From contig JBOGWX010000024.1 in the NCBI GenBank assembly GCA_050694055.1, forward strand, positions 1 to 6,617: a DNA stretch of 6,617 nucleotides, given 5' to 3'. The position numbers and the translations under genes were made by a program. This document shows, in pieces, positions 1 to 6,561 of the stretch (position 1 is its first letter; each line of letters opens with the position of its first letter). This DNA is from WHSV01 sp050694055 (GTDB lineage: Bacteria > Actinomycetota > CADDZG01 > WHSQ01). The notes under the pieces were generated by a model. It did no database searches. It had not been told where the DNA came from and saw only the letters and a list, made by a program, of their open reading frames with translations.

Positions 1-27
1 TGGCTCTCCTGACATCGATGTGGGTCA
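1..27 (+). repeat. Left terminal inverted repeat of the ISL3 element
   Basis: It pairs with 1406-1432 in inverted orientation at 22 of 27 bases. It contains the transposase stop codon at 25-27. CTCCTG at 6-11 can also pair with CAGGAG at 28-33, giving a small subterminal hairpin. Confidence 0.85.
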
Positions 28-1272
28 CAGGAGCCCCTGGTAGGGCAACCGCAGCGTGATCGGTCCGCAGCACAGCATCACCAAAGCGATGGCCGCTGCG
101 GCAGAGTGGAAGCCGTAGGCCCGGCGAGCTATCAAACGAACGACATTGTTCAGGCCCTCAGCACGACCGTTGTTGATGCCGAGCCGAATGGCCGCGAGGA
201 TCCCGTCCCGGTTCGCGCGCAGCGTCTTGGCGAGCTTGACGAACGACTCGAGCCGGCTGCGCTGAGCCTGAGAGATGAGGCGGTCGAGCAGCTCCTCGAC
301 CTCATCGGGATCGAGATCGCCGGAGAAGATCGCCCGGCACGACTCCTTGAGCCGGTAGGCGCGCCAAAGGTCTCCACCGCGTCGCTTGAGACGACGCAAG
401 GTCGCCGCCTGTTTGTCGGTGAGGTTGCCGGGGTTCTTCATCAGCGACCAGCGCGCGTCCTTGAACTTCTTGGCCGCCTTGTCATCGAGCGCTCGCATGT
501 CGTTCCACACGTCACGGCGAACGTCGTCGAGCGCCTTGGTCGCAAGCGCCACCACATGGAAGGGATCGATGCAGATCGTCGCCTGCGGCGCGTGGTCCTC
601 TTTCCTCACGCTCTTGAGATAGGCCTTGCCCATGTCCATCGACACCGCGCTGAGCCTGGAGCTGCGCTCCTTGCCCAGCTCGGCGAAGAAGCCGTCACAG
701 GCCTTGGTGTCCTTGCCCTCGGCTCCCCACACGACCTTGCCCGTGCGGTGGTTGGACACGAGCGTGAGGTAGTTGTGCTGCTTGCGCCACGAGATCTCAT
801 CGATGCCGATCTCGAACAGGTCGTTGAGACGCTCGGGGTCGAGCTCGTCTGCCACCACGCGCTCCACGATCGCTCCCACCGTGCGCCACGCGATCCGCAG
901 CAGGCGCTCGATCGCAGACTTGTCGGTCTTGGCCGCGAGCCATGCAACCAGGTTCTCGAAGTCGCGGGTGAACTCCGAGCGGTGGCGGGCGAAGGGCACC
1001 CCCTCGACCCTCACCCCATGGTCCGGGCAGCGAAGTCTGCGCAGGCGAGCGCGGACCTCGAGGCGCCAGGCGCCGAGGTCGAGATGACGCCAGCGCGAGT
1101 CGACGTCGCGGGAGTCGTAGCGGACCCGGGTCGAGTGCTCGCACAGCGGGCAGGCAAGACGCCGCCGACGCAGGGCCACGGTCACGATCACCCGGTTGCT
1201 CTGGAACACGACGCCTGTGACATTGACGCCCGGCAGACGGAGAAGATGCTTGAATGCAGTGGTGACGCGCAT
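25..1272 (-). CDS. ISL3-family DDE transposase
   Basis: It catalyses cut-and-paste movement of the surrounding element. Residues are numbered from a GTG two codons upstream of the chosen start. The N-terminal zinc-binding region shows CPLC at 43-46 and CPDH at 84-87, followed by a helix-turn-helix-like stretch around 110-140. The catalytic core shows IGIDEISW (D160), VSMDMGKAY (D215), a DPFHVV motif at 238-243 and GINNGRAEGLNN (E374) followed by RRAYGF. These are the ISL3 DDE signatures. The size, about 415 residues, is typical. The ATG at 1272 is preferred over the GTG at 1278 because GGAGGT (minus strand, 1285-1280) lies 7 bases before the ATG but only 1 base before the GTG. The stop codon lies inside the left terminal repeat. 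All motifs are present and the frame is unbroken. The family is confident; activity is inferred. Confidence 0.93.
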   Translation of the reverse strand: MRVTTAFKHLLRLPGVNVTGVVFQSNRVIVTVALRRRRLACPLCEHSTRVRYDSRDVDSRWRHLDLGAWRLEVRARLRRLRCPDHGVRVEGVPFARHRSEFTRDFENLVAWLAAKTDKSAIERLLRIAWRTVGAIVERVVADELDPERLNDLFEIGIDEISWRKQHNYLTLVSNHRTGKVVWGAEGKDTKACDGFFAELGKERSSRLSAVSMDMGKAYLKSVRKEDHAPQATICIDPFHVVALATKALDDVRRDVWNDMRALDDKAAKKFKDARWSLMKNPGNLTDKQAATLRRLKRRGGDLWRAYRLKESCRAIFSGDLDPDEVEELLDRLISQAQRSRLESFVKLAKTLRANRDGILAAIRLGINNGRAEGLNNVVRLIARRAYGFHSAAAAIALVMLCCGPITLRLPYQGLL

Positions 1273-1279
1273 GGGCACG

Positions 1280-1285
1280 ACCTCC
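1280..1285 (-). promoter_or_regulatory. Ribosome binding site that fixes the transposase start
   Basis: GGAGGT on the minus strand is 7 bases before the ATG at 1272. It is only 1 base from the alternative GTG at 1278, which makes the ATG the better start. Confidence 0.7.
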
Positions 1286-1405
1286 AGGTCCGGTTGGTTT
1301 CGTCACCCCGAACCTAGGGGCGTGCCCTGCGCTCATCTTGGATTTGCGTCCTGGGATCTCAGAAGCCTTGCGGTGCAACGGCCTCCGGCTCAGCTCGGCC
1401 TCTCC
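1286..1405 (-). promoter_or_regulatory. Leader of the transposase, no convincing promoter
   Basis: This is the non-coding stretch between the right terminal repeat and the transposase ribosome binding site. A TTGCAC hexamer on the minus strand (1378-1373) could be a -35 element, but no good -10 box follows at a suitable distance. The palindrome at 1398-1430 sits at its upstream edge. Transcription of the transposase may come from a weak promoter here or from read-through of the membrane operon, which is on the same strand. Confidence 0.3.
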
Positions 1406-1432
1406 TGACCCACATTCACGTCAGGAGGCCCA
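1406..1432 (-). repeat. Right terminal inverted repeat of the ISL3 element
   Basis: It is the partner of 1-27. It reads TGGGCCTCCTGAC inward from base 1432 on the minus strand. It overlaps a longer palindrome at 1398-1430 (arms GGCCTCTCCTGAC and GTCAGGAGGCC, a 2-base bulge, a 9-base loop). It also supplies the last three residues and the TGA stop of the interrupted membrane-protein frame. Confidence 0.87.
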
Positions 1433-1645
1433 GAAAAGTTTCGCTACGAGTTGGCGCGGGCGCCGGTGCAGCACCACCAAACCAATAGCGACGAACAAGA
1501 ACTGGGACAGTGTGTAGATCGAATCACTTACCTCTTGGTAGTCGTCGATGCCCGCAATTCCCTCCGGACGAGAAAGACCGAGGGCGACCGTTGCCACCGC
1601 CAGACTGGCACTGACAAGCATCCAGACCGAGCGCCATAGGCTCAC
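1421..1645 (-). pseudogene. Polytopic membrane protein paralogue, truncated by the ISL3 insertion
   Basis: Only the first 71 codons of this gene are host sequence (1645-1433); three more codons and the TGA come from the element's terminal repeat. The GTG start is preceded by GGGAGG with 7 bases spacing and overlaps the stop of the preceding 29-codon ORF (GTGA). The product has a first membrane segment (WMLVSASLAVATVALGL), a short acidic loop, then LSQFLFVAIGLVVLHRRP. This last part aligns with MLFVALGALVASRRP in the neighbouring 396-residue protein, so the gene belongs to the same family. The break falls just where the third membrane segment should begin. Frame reading further upstream is possible (to 1711) but lacks a good ribosome site. 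Most of the original protein would lie beyond the left end of the element, outside this window. It is almost certainly non-functional as it stands. Confidence 0.8.
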
Positions 1646-1731
1646 GCGCCCGCCTCCCTGGCAAGGGTCCACCCGGCCACGGTCAGGGCGAGGGCTCCCC
1701 ACGCAACCCAAGAAGCCGCTTTGGTCTTCAT
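1642..1731 (-). CDS. 29-residue membrane peptide, possible stub of another paralogue
   Basis: This ORF starts with an ATG overlapping the TGA of the 396-residue gene (ATGA) and ends with a TGA overlapping the GTG of the next gene (GTGA). It has GGAG 5 bases before the ATG. The product is a single hydrophobic segment, WVAWGALALTVAGWTLA, after MKTKAAS. The run AWGALALTVA closely resembles AWTALALTIA in the first membrane segment of the upstream 202-residue paralogue. It may therefore be the N-terminal remnant of a deleted family member, kept as a small ORF. It could instead be a genuine small membrane protein, or a spacer that couples translation of the two larger genes. A frameshift joining it to the next frame is less likely because that frame already has its own first membrane segment and a strong ribosome site. 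Confidence 0.5.
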   Translation of the reverse strand: MKTKAASWVAWGALALTVAGWTLAREAGA

Positions 1732-2918
1732 TGGTTCTCCTGTTTGGTCCGCAACCACAGTGAAATGTGCGTGGGATGCATGGTCCGGTCGACCACCCTG
1801 ACCAATTGGTGGCTCAGCGAGTCGAGGTCGACCTCACGGCGAAGGTCGGCACCAAAGGACTCGATCGTCAGCGCAGAATCGTAGCGGCTGCGGTTGAAGC
1901 GGCGGTCGACGACTCGCTGAATGCGCAAGTGAAGGGGTCCGAATGCGGCGACGACGGCGAGGGTGGACATGGCCACGATCAAAGGGGAGTCGTCGGCCAC
2001 CGGGAGAAAGGACTGCAATGTCAACACCGCGAGGAGGTAACCACCGGCGAGCAGAGCCGACAACAACCCGTAAGCCACTGTACGGCTGATGATGCGGTCG
2101 ATGTCGTACAGCCTGTAGCGGAGGATCGACATACCGACCGCAATGGGCACCAGCGAGAACAACACGAGATCACCGATCTCTAGGCGCCCCACCCCCGTCG
2201 CGTCCAGGAAGCCGTTCACGATGAAGCCGACGATCAACAGCGATCCCGCAAAGGTGAACCATTTGAGTTGCTGTCGTTCCTCCCCTGTGGACCGAGCGAA
2301 GCGGACCACCAGTGCGGCAAGGGCGGTGAGGATCGAAGCGATCGACACCAATACCAGTGGACCGCCCATCCACCCCTCCTCGATGTCGTCAAGCGGAAGG
2401 AGTCCGATCGGATTCTCGATGGTGAAATCGCTGTTGGGAAGCGCGAGCTCTCGCTCTAGTCCCGCCATGACCGCGAGCCCGGCAACGGCGGCGCAAATCA
2501 ACTTGAAGGCGGGTCTCCAGCGCGGCGAAGGCAGGTGCCCGGAGGGAAACAGAAGGGCCGTGAAGACGAAGGTCAGGTAGAGCCAGACTATCCAGTACCA
2601 TTCACCGAACCAAAGAGCCACCCAGGGCGCGGGGAGCGAACCCGGGTTCGTTACGTACGCGTACTCCGCGTACTGCTCGGACAACGGTCCCGCGATGCCG
2701 ATGACGCCGATCGCAACGAAGATCCAGCCCATCGTGTTGCCCGGCCGACGAGAGGCAACCAGCGCCCCAAGAGCGACGAACAGCATCTGAACGAGGATCA
2801 ATGAGACGGACGAGGGACCCGATCCATTGCGTCGGGACAACTCAAAGGTGGACACCGCCATCACCCAGGCCATGCCGAACACGGCCCACGGCAGCCACGC
2901 ACCCGCCCGCCTACCCAC
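1728..2918 (-). CDS. Polytopic membrane protein, sensor-kinase-like input module without kinase
   Basis: This 396-residue protein has about ten hydrophobic segments (roughly 8-25, 39-57, 63-79, 97-124, 138-153, 185-206, 218-238, 248-266, 278-300 and 308-330). Family landmarks are ASRRPGNTMGW (55-65), LLFPSGHLPSPRWRP (122-136), ENPIG (168-172) and RYRLYDIDRIISRT (267-280). The cytoplasmic tail has VDRRFNRSRYD, then REVDLDSL and MHPTHISLWLR. From memory of the family, this tail normally links an actinobacterial membrane sensor region to GAF or histidine-kinase domains; here the protein ends just after it. The role is therefore unproven: it may sense a membrane signal or partner another protein. 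The GTG start overlaps the upstream stop by 8 bases, with AGGTG 5 bases ahead. The ATGA at its end couples it to the next ORF. It is the only complete member of the array in this window. Confidence 0.85.
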   Translation of the reverse strand: MGRRAGAWLPWAVFGMAWVMAVSTFELSRRNGSGPSSVSLILVQMLFVALGALVASRRPGNTMGWIFVAIGVIGIAGPLSEQYAEYAYVTNPGSLPAPWVALWFGEWYWIVWLYLTFVFTALLFPSGHLPSPRWRPAFKLICAAVAGLAVMAGLERELALPNSDFTIENPIGLLPLDDIEEGWMGGPLVLVSIASILTALAALVVRFARSTGEERQQLKWFTFAGSLLIVGFIVNGFLDATGVGRLEIGDLVLFSLVPIAVGMSILRYRLYDIDRIISRTVAYGLLSALLAGGYLLAVLTLQSFLPVADDSPLIVAMSTLAVVAAFGPLHLRIQRVVDRRFNRSRYDSALTIESFGADLRREVDLDSLSHQLVRVVDRTMHPTHISLWLRTKQENQ

Positions 2919-3519
2919 GGCCCACCTGCTCTTCTCTGGTGAAGAGCTGCTCCTCGGTATCGCCGAGCGACGCGATCCCGATCGGGTTCGGGACGTTGTA
3001 GTCGCCCTCTGCCAATCGTTCCTCCAGCATCGCCGGAACGGTGACTATCACGAGAATTGCACCCGTGAACCATGCAACCGGACGCCACCGTTTGGTCGGC
3101 AGGGAGCCCGTGGGAAAGAGAAGCGGAAGAAAGGTGGGGATCGTGAGGATCAGCGGGAACCACAGCCAGGCTACGAACCAGGCGGCGATGGTTGCGCCGG
3201 GAGCCCCTTCATCGTTGGTCACCAGGCCGTAGGCCGCGTATCCCATAGACGCGATGAGAAGGCTGGCAACTAGACCGATGCCGAGCAGCAGCCATCCGAT
3301 CGCATTCGCCGGTCGGCGGGACGCGAGCAGGGCCCCCATCGCGGGAAACGATAGGAACGCGATCCCGGTGAGCGCATTTTCTGCGGCCGAACCGTCGGCC
3401 GAGGTCCCGGTGATGTTCCACAGGAACAGACCTGTGACCATCAGTGCGATGGTCAGCGCCAGCGCAGTCCACGCCAAAGGTCCTGCCCACCGGCGACTGT
3501 GAGTACTTGTCTCGATCAC
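2911..3519 (-). CDS. Short membrane paralogue with only the N-terminal half of the family
   Basis: From the GTG at 3519 the protein has 202 residues; a TTG at 3552 would give 213. The GTG is preferred because GGGGG lies 5 bases before it and it leaves a short leader before the first membrane segment, as in the next gene. The TTG has no well-spaced ribosome site. In the 213-residue numbering there are about five hydrophobic segments (25-45, 60-77, 84-104, 122-147, 159-175). It shares LLASRRPANAIGW, LLFPTGSLPTKRWRP and NPIGI with the 396-residue protein, in the same order and spacing. The similarity stops just after NPIG, where the neighbour continues for another 220 residues including the tail; here the protein ends in a charged stretch, GDTEEQLFTREEQVGRG. 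It may be a truncated duplicate or a dedicated partner subunit. It is the first gene of the minus-strand run. Confidence 0.78.
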   Translation of the reverse strand: MIETSTHSRRWAGPLAWTALALTIALMVTGLFLWNITGTSADGSAAENALTGIAFLSFPAMGALLASRRPANAIGWLLLGIGLVASLLIASMGYAAYGLVTNDEGAPGATIAAWFVAWLWFPLILTIPTFLPLLFPTGSLPTKRWRPVAWFTGAILVIVTVPAMLEERLAEGDYNVPNPIGIASLGDTEEQLFTREEQVGRG

Positions 3520-3552
3520 GCTTGCCCCCGTGATGGCTCCGCTTCCCTCCAA

Positions 3553-3661
3553 CCACCATGGCTAGATAACGTCCGGCGATCGTTACGAGAAAGGGGCTTG
3601 CGGAACTTTCGTTCGGGCGTGTCCAATATGTGCCGAAGTTCCTCCGATTATCGAGGTCGTC
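3553..3661. promoter_or_regulatory. Divergent intergenic region between the membrane operon and the SARP-type regulator
   Basis: About 110 bases separate the two divergent transcription units, so promoters for both probably lie here. It contains an inverted repeat, GGAACTT (3602-3608) and AAGTTCC (3636-3642), which extends by CG on the inside if one T is bulged; this could be an operator or leader hairpin. No strong sigma-70 pair is visible. A TTGCGG (3598-3603) and CAATAT (3624-3629) are 20 bases apart, which is too far. On the minus strand TATCTA follows TTTCTC by 18 bases, a poor match. Confidence 0.45.
3653..3656 (+). promoter_or_regulatory. Ribosome binding site supporting the TTG start of the regulator
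   Basis: GAGG is 5 bases before the TTG at 3662. No in-frame ATG, GTG or TTG is seen between about 3600 and this codon, and the first beta strand of the DNA-binding domain begins at residue 4, so the TTG is the likely start. Confidence 0.6.
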
Positions 3662-6538
3662 TTGTCCGATATACAGCTATTTCTCTTGGGTGCCCCGCGC
3701 ATCGAGCGTTTGGGTTCACCGGTCGAGGTGGACACCCGGAAGGCGGTCGCGCTCGTTACCTATCTCGCGATCGAGGGCCAGGCGTTCCGGCGCGATTCTC
3801 TAGCGGGGCTCCTGTGGCCCGAGTACGACTCCAACCAGGCGCGCGGGGCGCTGCGCAGGACGCTGTCGACTCTCAAGAAAGCCATGGGAGGCGAGGGCCT
3901 CGTCGCCGACCGAGCAACGGTCGCCCTGACCCCCGATTCAGTGTCGACCGACGCGGTCACCTTTAAGGCGCTCGTCGAGCAGAGCGCGGAGCCGTTCGGA
4001 GCCGGCGACTGTGGTGCCTCACTTCCGTTGCTCGAACGGGCCGTGGATCTCTACAGGGGGGACTTCCTGGCCGGTTTCTCGCTCAGGGACTCCGTCGCCT
4101 TCGAAGACTGGCAGTACTACCAGGCCGAGTCCTACAAGCGCTTAATGGCCACCGCACTCGAACGGACCGTCGAGTGCCTTTCGATGAACCGTCGATTCTC
4201 CGAGGCCATCGAGCACGCACATCGGTGGTTGTCGCTCGATCCCCTACACGAACCCGCGCACCGAAAGCTCATGCTGCTGTACTCGTGGAACGATCAGCGC
4301 GCCGTGGCGCTCAAGCAATACCGACAATGCGTGGCGCTGCTCGACCGTGAGCTCGGTGTTAGCCCGCTCGAAGAAACGACCGAGCTCTACCGTCGGATAA
4401 CGGAAGGCCGGGGAACCGTGGTGGAGCCGGCGGTGCTCCAGCCCGAGCCTGCGGCCCCGGCTCGTGGCGACGTCGTGGCCTCACCTACGGTTCCGCTCGT
4501 CGGGCGCGACGACGAACTGCAGGCCTTGTCTCGGGTCCATGAGTCGATCCAGTCGGCCGGCCGGATCGTAGTCATCGAGGGGGAAGCGGGGATAGGCAAG
4601 AGCCGGCTTGCCGAAGAGTTCCTGGCGCGCGCACGCCGGGCCGGCTCCTTCACCGCGACGGCGCACTGCCACTCCGAGGAGACCCGCCTGGCATTCGGTG
4701 CCGTGACCGAACTGATGCGCAACGCCCTCGAAGCGCGCGCCGGCGAGTGGCTGGCGGACGTTCCGAGACATTGGTTGAGCGAGTGCGCCCGGCTCCTGCC
4801 GGAGCTCGTGGCCCTGGACCTCGAGATTGCGACGCCTTCACCGCTCGACGCTCCCGGCGCGCAGGCGCGCTTCTTCGAGGGCATCGCCAGCTTTCTTGCC
4901 GCGGCTTGCGCCGGCTCACCCTGTGGAGTGCTCGTGGTCGATGACCTGCACTGGACGGACGAGTCGTCCATGGAGGCGTTGCTCTATCTGGCGAGCAGGC
5001 TCGAGGGCCGGCCGCTGCTGCTTCTCGCTACCGTTCGCAGCGAGGAGCAGGTCGGAGGCCAACGAGCCCGGCATTTGCTGGCATCGGACCGAGCAGGTGC
5101 GACCGAAGCGCTGGTCCTCGATCGCCTGACGCGCGCCGAGGTCGGCCGACTAGTCACTGCGGTCAGGGAGCAGGATGCCCCTCTGAGCGACAGGTTGTTC
5201 GAAGAGACCGAGGGGCTGCCGTTCTTCTTGGTCGAATACCTGGCAGCGATCGAGGGCGGGGCCGACCCGGGCTCTCCGAGCTGGTCACCTCCGTCGGGGG
5301 TGCGTGAGCTCATCGCATCGCGATTGGATCGACTCAACGAGACGTCCCTGCAGGTGCTCACGACCGCCGCGGTCATCGGTCGCACCTTCGACTTCGAGAC
5401 CGTCCGCGAGGCCGGCGGGCGCTCTGAGGACGAAACCGTCGCGGCCCTCGATGAGCTGGCCGCCACTGGACTTGTGAGAGAGGTCGGCATCAGCACCAGT
5501 GACCGCTCCCCTAGCTTTGACTTCAGCCACGAAGGAATTCGCCGAATCGTGCTCGACACTGCCAGCAGCGCTCGACGACGCCTCCTGCACCGGCGAGTCG
5601 GTGACTCCCTCGCACGTTCGCGCCGGCGCGCGGGGGCCGAGCCGGGCGCGGTCGCCCAACACTACGAAGCGGCGGGTGACGCACCTGCTGCCGCCGGCTA
5701 CCACGAGATCGCCGGGCAGGAAGCGCGCGCCCTGTTCGCACACGCGGAGGCGCTGTCCCACTTCCGAACGGCGCTGGCGCTCGACCACCCGGAGCCGTTC
5801 CGCATTCACGAAGCGATCGCCGATGTTTCGGTGTTCGCCGGCGACTACGCTGCCGCGTTGACGAGTTACGAGACGGCCGCCGCCCTCAGCGATCAGCACG
5901 ACCTGGCGGCGATCGAGCACAAGATCGGATCGGTTCATCACCGCCGGGGCGACCTCGATGCAGCCCGTAGCCACTTCGAGGTTGCGCGCGACCTGCTGGA
6001 CGACGGCGACACGGCTCGCCGTGCACGCGTGCTCGCCGACCTCAGTCTGACCGCGCATCGGTCCGGAGGGGAGGCCACCGCCCGTCGGTTGGCAAACGAG
6101 GCCCTCCAACTCGCCGAGAGGACCGAGGAGCTCGACGCCCTTGCGCAGGCACACAACATCCTGGGGATCCTGGCCAAGAGTCGATCTGATCTCTCCGGCG
6201 CGCTCGAGCACCTCGAGCGCAGCGCCGACCTGGCAGCCGAGCTCAGCGATCCCACCGCTCGTATCGCCGCCCTCAACAACCTTGCCCTCGCTCAGGGCGA
6301 AACGGGCGATCGAAAGGGCGCGATCGGGATGCTGGAGGAGGCGCTGAAGCTCTGCACCGAGCAGCAGGACCGCCACCGAGAGGCTGCATTGCACAACAAT
6401 CTGGCGGATCTGTGGCACCGGGAGGGCAACCATGAGCGCTCGATGGCGCACCTCAAGCGAGCGGTGGCGATCTTTGCGGAGGTCGGCTCGAGAGAGTCCA
6501 CGATGCAACCCGAGATATGGAAGCTGGTCGAGTGGTGA
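3662..6538 (+). CDS. AfsR/SARP-type transcriptional regulator with AAA ATPase and TPR repeats
   Basis: This 958-residue cytoplasmic protein is a signal-integrating transcription regulator. Residues 4-98 form an OmpR-like winged-helix DNA-binding domain of the SARP kind (LFLLGAPRIE, then LAGLLWPEYD and RGALRRTLSTLKKA). Residues about 98-247 are a BTAD domain, with LDPLHEPAHRKLM and LDRELGVSPLEETTELYRRI. After a Pro/Ala-rich linker, an AAA_16-type ATPase starts at VPLVGRDDEL; Walker A is GEAGIGKS (307-314), Walker B is GVLVVDDLHWTD (422-433), and TEGLPFFLVEYL (516-527) is typical of the family. Residues about 679-942 hold some seven TPR-like helical pairs, probably for ligand or partner binding. 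There is no C-terminal LuxR HTH, so it is not a LAL protein. Length is close to AfsR, but AfsR has an NB-ARC ATPase. Leu161 is encoded by TTA. Targets are unknown; the adjacent divergent membrane operon is the natural candidate. Confidence 0.92.
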   Translation: MSDIQLFLLGAPRIERLGSPVEVDTRKAVALVTYLAIEGQAFRRDSLAGLLWPEYDSNQARGALRRTLSTLKKAMGGEGLVADRATVALTPDSVSTDAVTFKALVEQSAEPFGAGDCGASLPLLERAVDLYRGDFLAGFSLRDSVAFEDWQYYQAESYKRLMATALERTVECLSMNRRFSEAIEHAHRWLSLDPLHEPAHRKLMLLYSWNDQRAVALKQYRQCVALLDRELGVSPLEETTELYRRITEGRGTVVEPAVLQPEPAAPARGDVVASPTVPLVGRDDELQALSRVHESIQSAGRIVVIEGEAGIGKSRLAEEFLARARRAGSFTATAHCHSEETRLAFGAVTELMRNALEARAGEWLADVPRHWLSECARLLPELVALDLEIATPSPLDAPGAQARFFEGIASFLAAACAGSPCGVLVVDDLHWTDESSMEALLYLASRLEGRPLLLLATVRSEEQVGGQRARHLLASDRAGATEALVLDRLTRAEVGRLVTAVREQDAPLSDRLFEETEGLPFFLVEYLAAIEGGADPGSPSWSPPSGVRELIASRLDRLNETSLQVLTTAAVIGRTFDFETVREAGGRSEDETVAALDELAATGLVREVGISTSDRSPSFDFSHEGIRRIVLDTASSARRRLLHRRVGDSLARSRRRAGAEPGAVAQHYEAAGDAPAAAGYHEIAGQEARALFAHAEALSHFRTALALDHPEPFRIHEAIADVSVFAGDYAAALTSYETAAALSDQHDLAAIEHKIGSVHHRRGDLDAARSHFEVARDLLDDGDTARRARVLADLSLTAHRSGGEATARRLANEALQLAERTEELDALAQAHNILGILAKSRSDLSGALEHLERSADLAAELSDPTARIAALNNLALAQGETGDRKGAIGMLEEALKLCTEQQDRHREAALHNNLADLWHREGNHERSMAHLKRAVAIFAEVGSRESTMQPEIWKLVEW

Positions 6539-6561
6539 CCCAAGAGCAGTAGCGCCCCTTC

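Larger units (their letters stand above)
1..1432 (-). mobile_element. ISL3-family insertion sequence, right end complete, left end at window edge
   Basis: The element is bounded by imperfect terminal inverted repeats: bases 1-27 match the reverse complement of 1406-1432 at 22 of 27 positions without gaps, both reading TGG...CTCCTGAC...ATGTGGGTCA. It holds one minus-strand gene for an ISL3-type DDE transposase. A length of about 1.43 kb is normal for this family. The left tip is placed at base 1 because the repeat pairing runs to the window edge; the true tip could be base 1 or 2. The right end interrupts a membrane-protein gene. ISL3 elements usually make 8-bp target duplications; the right-hand copy would be GAAAAGTT at 1433-1440, but the left flank is outside the window, so this cannot be verified here. 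No frameshift or internal stop is seen in the transposase, so the copy may be active. Confidence 0.9.

Noticed and set aside
106..1317. Long plus-strand open frame (403 codons) through the transposase region
   Set aside because: It lies antisense to a transposase with clear DDE motifs, its product shows no recognisable domain, and it is explained by high-GC codon bias on the opposite strand.
797..1378. Minus-strand frame of 193 codons starting upstream of the transposase
   Set aside because: It overlaps the transposase in another frame, and the product is Arg/Pro-rich low-complexity sequence without motifs.
3602..3623. ECF-sigma-like promoter (GGAAC then GTC)
   Set aside because: The spacing between the two elements is about 14 bases, shorter than the usual 16-17, and the -10 motif is incomplete.
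5285..6508. Long minus-strand open frame (407 codons) opposite the TPR region
   Set aside because: The plus strand encodes a continuous regulator with recognisable domains; the antisense product has no domain features and is a high-GC shadow.
6300..6538. C-terminal LuxR-type HTH in the large regulator
   Set aside because: The C-terminus consists of TPR-like helices ending at EIWKLVEW; no HTH signature is visible, so the LAL class was dismissed in favour of the SARP class.
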